Assembly (NCBI RefSeq): GCF_902806455.1
Contig: NZ_CADCWQ010000001.1
Coordinates: forward strand, 2,604,001-2,668,000
Length of the DNA stretch: 64,000 nt
Origin: Virgibacillus doumboii
Lineage (GTDB): Bacteria; Bacillota; Bacilli; Bacillales; Amphibacillaceae
Reading direction: 5' to 3'
Shown: positions 60,627 to 64,000 of the stretch, piece after piece
How positions within the stretch are numbered: position 1 is the first letter of the stretch
How the letters are laid out: the number at the start of each line of letters is the position of its first letter
Translations under genes and position numbers: made by a program
The notes under the pieces: generated by a model
What the model saw: the letters and a program-made list of their open reading frames with translations, nothing else
Told to the model about the DNA's origin: nothing
Database searches by the model: none

Positions 60627-61565
60627 ATGGGGCAAACAAAACCCTTTATCATTATGCAGATAGGTAAGGGTTTGAAGTTATCGTCCCCTTTTCCCTCTGC
60701 CCACACCGCACGTGCGACTTTCATCGCATACGGCGTTCCAACTAATCCAATTTCAATTAATCATTGGCACTTTGGGTGCCTCAATTCTTCCGTTTCAATA
60801 AGTCGGTGCCGTCCATTGGAAGATGAACCTCTATTAGTCTTACAAGAACCTTATTGCCCGTTAAAGATTTGCCTTGCATGATTAAATGAATCTTTTATTA
60901 GTCTAGTGGCTATCCCTCCACGTTCGTTACACGTTTCAATGGTACTGTGCCACCACTTTCACTGATATGAAGAAAAGTTATACATTCACTATTTTCACAA
61001 ATGCTTTCCTTTCCAACGTTTCATCGAGAGTAAGCCCTCCACGTTATCAGCTTACAACGTTGAATTATGTCTATTATGGAATAAACTTAGGTGCTTCCTA
61101 TGAGCCTGTTAGCATTGCATGTGCCTGTAACACAAGATGGATTTTCATATTGCGGATTCTTACTCATCCACAGCTAACCCTACATATGGTAGTAAATATA
61201 TTTCTATATAATGCCAGTCTAGGCCCGTACCTTCAGAAGTTCGTCAGCAATACAGTATCTTATTGTATTTTACATTGCATTCTCACCATATCTGTTCAAC
61301 CCAAGCACCATGATTTACACCACCCCATCGGGTAGGATTTCGTCAGCTTGACTGTTACGGTAAATTCTCACGCCTATTAGCCGAGCTTATAACACACTAT
61401 TTCTTACTAAACAGCGTGCTATTCGACGCAGGGGGAGCCTTTCAGAGCGTTACTTCCTCATTCGACTCCTCGACATAACCCTTCAGTAAAAAAAAAACCT
61501 AAAACTGCCTGACCTTTACCGAAATTGTGTGACCACATTTCATTTGAGTCAGGAACGTTTCGCAC
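60627..61565 (-). other. ORF-less group II intron (boundaries approximate)
   Basis: On the minus strand, bases 60736-60702 form a clear domain V: CCGTATGCGATGAAAGTCGC with a GAAA loop, closing CACGTGCGG. A domain VI-like stem follows (AAACCCTT with AAAGGGTTT, flanked by GGGG/CCCC), ending near 60627. Domain I-like sequence (GAGGAAGTAACGCTCTGAAA, CAGTCAAGCTGACGAAATCC) lies near 61480-61350. A 5' end GTGCGAAACG at 61565, fitting the GTGYG consensus, abuts the hairpin repeat copy 14. No reverse transcriptase is encoded, so it is a non-autonomous or degraded intron of about 0.94 kb. The class was not determined. Confidence 0.75.
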
Positions 61566-61628
61566 CAACAATCTGGCCCTATTCAGAAAGACGAACTATT
61601 CAATTACCGCGCCCGTTAGCGAAACAAT
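61566..61628 (-). repeat. GCGCCC hairpin repeat, copy 14
   Basis: CAACAATCTGGCCCTATTC is the left end and TTACCGCGCCCGTTAGCGAAACA the right end; the internal left arm is weak. The group II intron starts exactly where the repeat ends. Confidence 0.8.
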
Positions 61629-61926
61629 CAGTCTTAACACATGTTATTGCAATAATTTATTCTGTTTGGCAAATCTGCCCAGCAAAAAAAATCCAGTAGA
61701 CTAATCGTTATATTCGTAAATACAGCACCCTTCAATAGCTGTTCAATTTGATTTTTAGGAATGAAGGAAATATTCATAATGACTTTACCCATATCGTCTG
61801 CTTTGGATTTCTCGTATCCAGCATCCAGAAAAAAGCTTCTCCATACGTTTATTCTGTTATTTATATATAATACAATGTAAGAATCACATATTCAGACCTT
61901 ATCTTAATCAGAAAGGAGATAATAAA
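61629..61926. other. Intergenic stretch upstream of the LysE gene
   Basis: No supported gene. On the minus strand about 85 codons stay open (including DAGYEKSKADDMGKVIMNIS) but without a start with a ribosome site; it may be a remnant of a lost gene. The promoter of the LysE gene should lie near 61870. Confidence 0.4.
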
Positions 61927-62559
61927 ATGGAAAACTTTTATCTGTTTGTCATTATGTGTATTTTTCTAATTATTTTACCTGGACCCGATATTGCCATTGT
62001 TACCAAAAACACTCTCACCGTTGGGAGAATCGGGGGTCTTAAAACAGCTTTAGGTATTTGTTGTGCCATTCTTATCCATACTTCTGCTGCTGTATTAGGA
62101 CTATCAGCAATCATTATGAAATCAGCGTTTTTATTTTCTGTCTTCAAATACGTTGGCGCTGTTTACTTAATTTATCTGGGTGTTAAGACTTTATTGTCTT
62201 TAAGGAAAAGGGAAGAAGCAGCAAGTGTTGAGATGAACACAAAAAGCCAGTTTAAAAACACATCTTGTTTTAAACAAGGATTCCTTACCAATATCCTAAA
62301 TCCCAAAGTTGCTGTCTTTTTCTTAACTTTTTTGCCTCAATTCGTGGACTCTGGAAGCAATACCTTTCTACCGTTTCTTATAATGGGTATCATCTTTACT
62401 GTATTGACTGCCATATGGTATTTACTTTATGTCTATTTAATTAATCAGATTAGTGCTTTTATGAAAAAACCTAAAGCACAAAATATTATTGAAGGAATCA
62501 CAGGTACTATACTGATAGGTTTTGGTATAAAACTAGCTCTAGAAAAGACTCATAATTAG
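61927..62559 (+). CDS. LysE/RhtB-family amino acid exporter
   Basis: A 210-residue LysE-type exporter with six helices. The N-terminal LIILPGPDIAIVTKNTLTVG and the middle GFLTNILNPKVAVFFLTFLP are family signatures. It exports an amino acid or homoserine-lactone-like compound; substrate unknown. AGAAAGGAGATAATAAA precedes the ATG. Monocistronic. Confidence 0.92.
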   Translation: MENFYLFVIMCIFLIILPGPDIAIVTKNTLTVGRIGGLKTALGICCAILIHTSAAVLGLSAIIMKSAFLFSVFKYVGAVYLIYLGVKTLLSLRKREEAASVEMNTKSQFKNTSCFKQGFLTNILNPKVAVFFLTFLPQFVDSGSNTFLPFLIMGIIFTVLTAIWYLLYVYLINQISAFMKKPKAQNIIEGITGTILIGFGIKLALEKTHN

Positions 62560-62699
62560 ATTATTTTTATTTATAAGGTAAGACGGACCCTTGATTTTCC
62601 AAAATCGAGGGGGCTTATTTTTTGCCGGATAACTTATCTTTATCAATCTTGTTTAGATGCTTAATACAATTTATTTAAAAATTACACCTTTTCCACAAC

Positions 62700-62774
62700 A
62701 CGTTATTCAAGAATACGGCCCTACAGTGGCAAATTAGGCGCTATCCTTTATTTCCGGATTAGCGCCCGATTGAA
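62700..62774 (-). repeat. GCGCCC hairpin repeat, copy 15
   Basis: Left end CGTTATTCAAGAATACGGCCC; stem AGGCGCTA-TCC with GGATTAGCGCC around TTTATTTCC; right end CCGATTGAAAAA. It lies 43 bases past the HAD gene stop. Confidence 0.92.
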
Positions 62775-62816
62775 AAATAAACGAAAGTTAAAACCTGATT
62801 CTTTTTTACGTGTAAC

Positions 62817-63455
62817 TTAATTACTCGTAAGTGACTGTTTGAATTCATCTACTCTACTATTCATTTGATTTGGTTTAACACTAAACTCTGGCGTCTGGTA
62901 ATTTGGTAACCAATTCACTCCTACCGTGAAAACGTTAGCCTGATTGCCAGCCAAAATGTCAGCATTACTATCTCCCAAAAAAACAGTTTCATTGTTTTTT
63001 ACGGCAAGCTGTTCCAATGCCTTATTGACTCCCTCGGGATGGGGTTTCGGGTTGTTAACGTCATCTCCCGTAATAATGACGTCAAATAAGTCGTTCATAT
63101 TAAGGTGTTCTAAGGAAATAAATAAACTTCTTTTTGCTTTTCCTGTCACTATCCCTAATTTATAACCTTCACTTTTTAAAAACAATAGCAAATCGTTTAT
63201 TTCCTTATTATCAAGAACAAGCTCACGATGTCGTTCATTATATTTCTCATAATATAATTCTATTGCTTTAATATGGTTAGGATCCGTAAGATTTTCTCTA
63301 ATAATTCCAGTCTCAGATGGACCAAACATAGCCTTAACTTCATCTGTAGTAACATCAATATTGTCAAATTCTTTGAATACAGTTTGAAATGCATAAAAGC
63401 AAATTGGCAAAGTATCAGCAAGAGTACCATCAAAATCAAAAATGATTGCTTTCAT
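62817..63455 (-). CDS. HAD-family phosphatase (PpaX/Gph-like)
   Basis: A 212-residue HAD hydrolase, subfamily I. Motif I is IIFDFDGTLADTLP (nucleophile Asp), motif II LGIVTGKAK, motif III Lys in NPKPHPEG, motif IV VFLGDSNADILAG. The size fits phosphoglycolate phosphatase or pyrophosphatase PpaX; substrate not fixed. ATG 63455 was chosen (AAGGATGTGTGGTT upstream) over an in-frame GTG two codons before. Confidence 0.9.
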   Translation of the reverse strand: MKAIIFDFDGTLADTLPICFYAFQTVFKEFDNIDVTTDEVKAMFGPSETGIIRENLTDPNHIKAIELYYEKYNERHRELVLDNKEINDLLLFLKSEGYKLGIVTGKAKRSLFISLEHLNMNDLFDVIITGDDVNNPKPHPEGVNKALEQLAVKNNETVFLGDSNADILAGNQANVFTVGVNWLPNYQTPEFSVKPNQMNSRVDEFKQSLTSN

Positions 63456-63519
63456 AACCACACATCCTTAACAAAAAATTTTATCCAAGGGTTTAGAAAT
63501 CTGACTGTTAGTCCAATTC

Positions 63520-63590
63520 ATTATTCCATTAAATGGTCCTTATGTATAGAACGGGCGTAGGTCTTATTCCGGAATGGCGCCCGATTGCTT
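63520..63590 (-). repeat. GCGCCC hairpin repeat, copy 16
   Basis: TTATTCCATTAAATGGTCCTTATGTA, arm CGGGCG and arm CGCCCG around TCTTATTCCGGAATG; right end ATTGCTTAGG. It is the closest relative of copy 3. Confidence 0.9.
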
Positions 63591-63938
63591 AGGATTAATG
63601 GTAACAATTTCATTGATTAATTTCTATTATCCTTGTTACTGCTCTATTTATTCGGAGCATTGGACAACATCTAAAATCAATTTCTAAAAAATTATCACAT
63701 GGGCTACAGCAACAATTATATATTTTATATCTAAGCGTGCACCACTTTATCCACATAAAAAACCAGTCGCTTTATTAAACGATATTTGTTACAAACCTCA
63801 ATTACTCCAAGAACTTTTCATATAAATTTATCACGTATGAAAAGATGTTCAGATATACACTAAGATTGTCGAAAAAGGATTACATATATTTGTATAGGGA
63901 AAAAGAAAGTAAACACAGAGATTGGAGGTATAGATAGG
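63591..63938. other. Intergenic region before the last gene
   Basis: AT-rich, with no supported gene. A promoter for the following gene may lie near 63865-63900, but no good -35/-10 pair was fixed. Confidence 0.4.
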
Positions 63939-64000
63939 TTGTCCTATGATGCAGTATTTAGTTGTATGAACGAATTTGTTGAGATGGAAGATATAGTGAT
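63939..64000 (+). CDS. Start of an unidentified gene (partial)
   Basis: TTG 63939 follows ATTGGAGG (10 bases upstream) and opens a frame to the window edge (MSYDAVFSCMNEFVEMEDIV). Too short to identify; the start codon is uncertain. Confidence 0.4.
   Translation, partial: MSYDAVFSCMNEFVEMEDIV

Noticed and set aside
60967..61335. 122-codon ORF in the group II intron
   Set aside because: It is on the strand opposite to the intron, has no reverse transcriptase or maturase motif, and runs through structured RNA sequence.
61640..61880. Open frame on the minus strand upstream of the LysE gene
   Set aside because: About 85 codons are open but no start with a ribosome site and no recognised family; recorded only as a possible remnant.

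Overview
The window looks like the chromosome of a low-GC, endospore-forming Bacillaceae bacterium, probably a halotolerant genus of the Virgibacillus/Oceanobacillus/Lentibacillus kind. The evidence is a gerA-type germination operon, a YhcN/YlaJ spore lipoprotein, SigI/RsgI, an OpuA glycine-betaine importer, Bacillus-type ribosome binding sites and frequent GTG/TTG starts. No database search was possible; family names come from motif and sequence recognition.

Region 1 (1-50 kb) is ordinary, well-conserved chromosome. It starts with a sulfur-recycling operon on the minus strand (yrrT, luxS, mccA), then a YhcN-like lipoprotein, yhdB, sigI-rsgI, a PRC-barrel protein, a membrane serine protease and a heterodimeric BmrCD-type multidrug ABC exporter. 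The exporter is preceded by a short leader peptide and attenuator. There follow a germinant receptor operon, opuA, a MurG paralogue, nucleoside and purine permeases, HelD, the 2-oxoglutarate dehydrogenase genes odhAB, TrmL, a spore-type amidase, Ogt, QueG, an ABC-class ATPase, a tRNA-Gly, Fnr, D-amino acid aminotransferase, an S9 peptidase, an alpha/beta hydrolase, an LnrLMN-like ABC exporter and an ECF sigma/anti-sigma pair with its own ECF promoter.

Region 2 (about 50-64 kb) is different. It holds small lipoproteins, small membrane proteins, DinB-family proteins, a toxin-antitoxin pair, an ORF-less group II intron, a LysE exporter and a HAD phosphatase. Five genes appear broken (nonsense codon, frameshifts, a 56-bp duplication). 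A family of at least 16 short hairpin repeats with a conserved GCGCCC arm is scattered through it, most copies lying a few bases to a few tens of bases after a stop codon. The two arms co-vary between copies, so the fold rather than the sequence seems to be kept. I did not see this family in the first 50 kb.

Other repeat families are present: 52-bp tandem units bounded by ATGAGTG/CACTCAT (5.3 and 43.4 kb), GC-rich palindromic elements with terminal inverted repeats (12.9, 20.7 and 43.7 kb), and a fragment of one of these lying between tRNA-Gly and a second copy of its 5' half. The observations most worth following up are the co-varying 3'-end hairpin family, the drug-exporter leader attenuator, the gene decay cluster and the tRNA half duplication.
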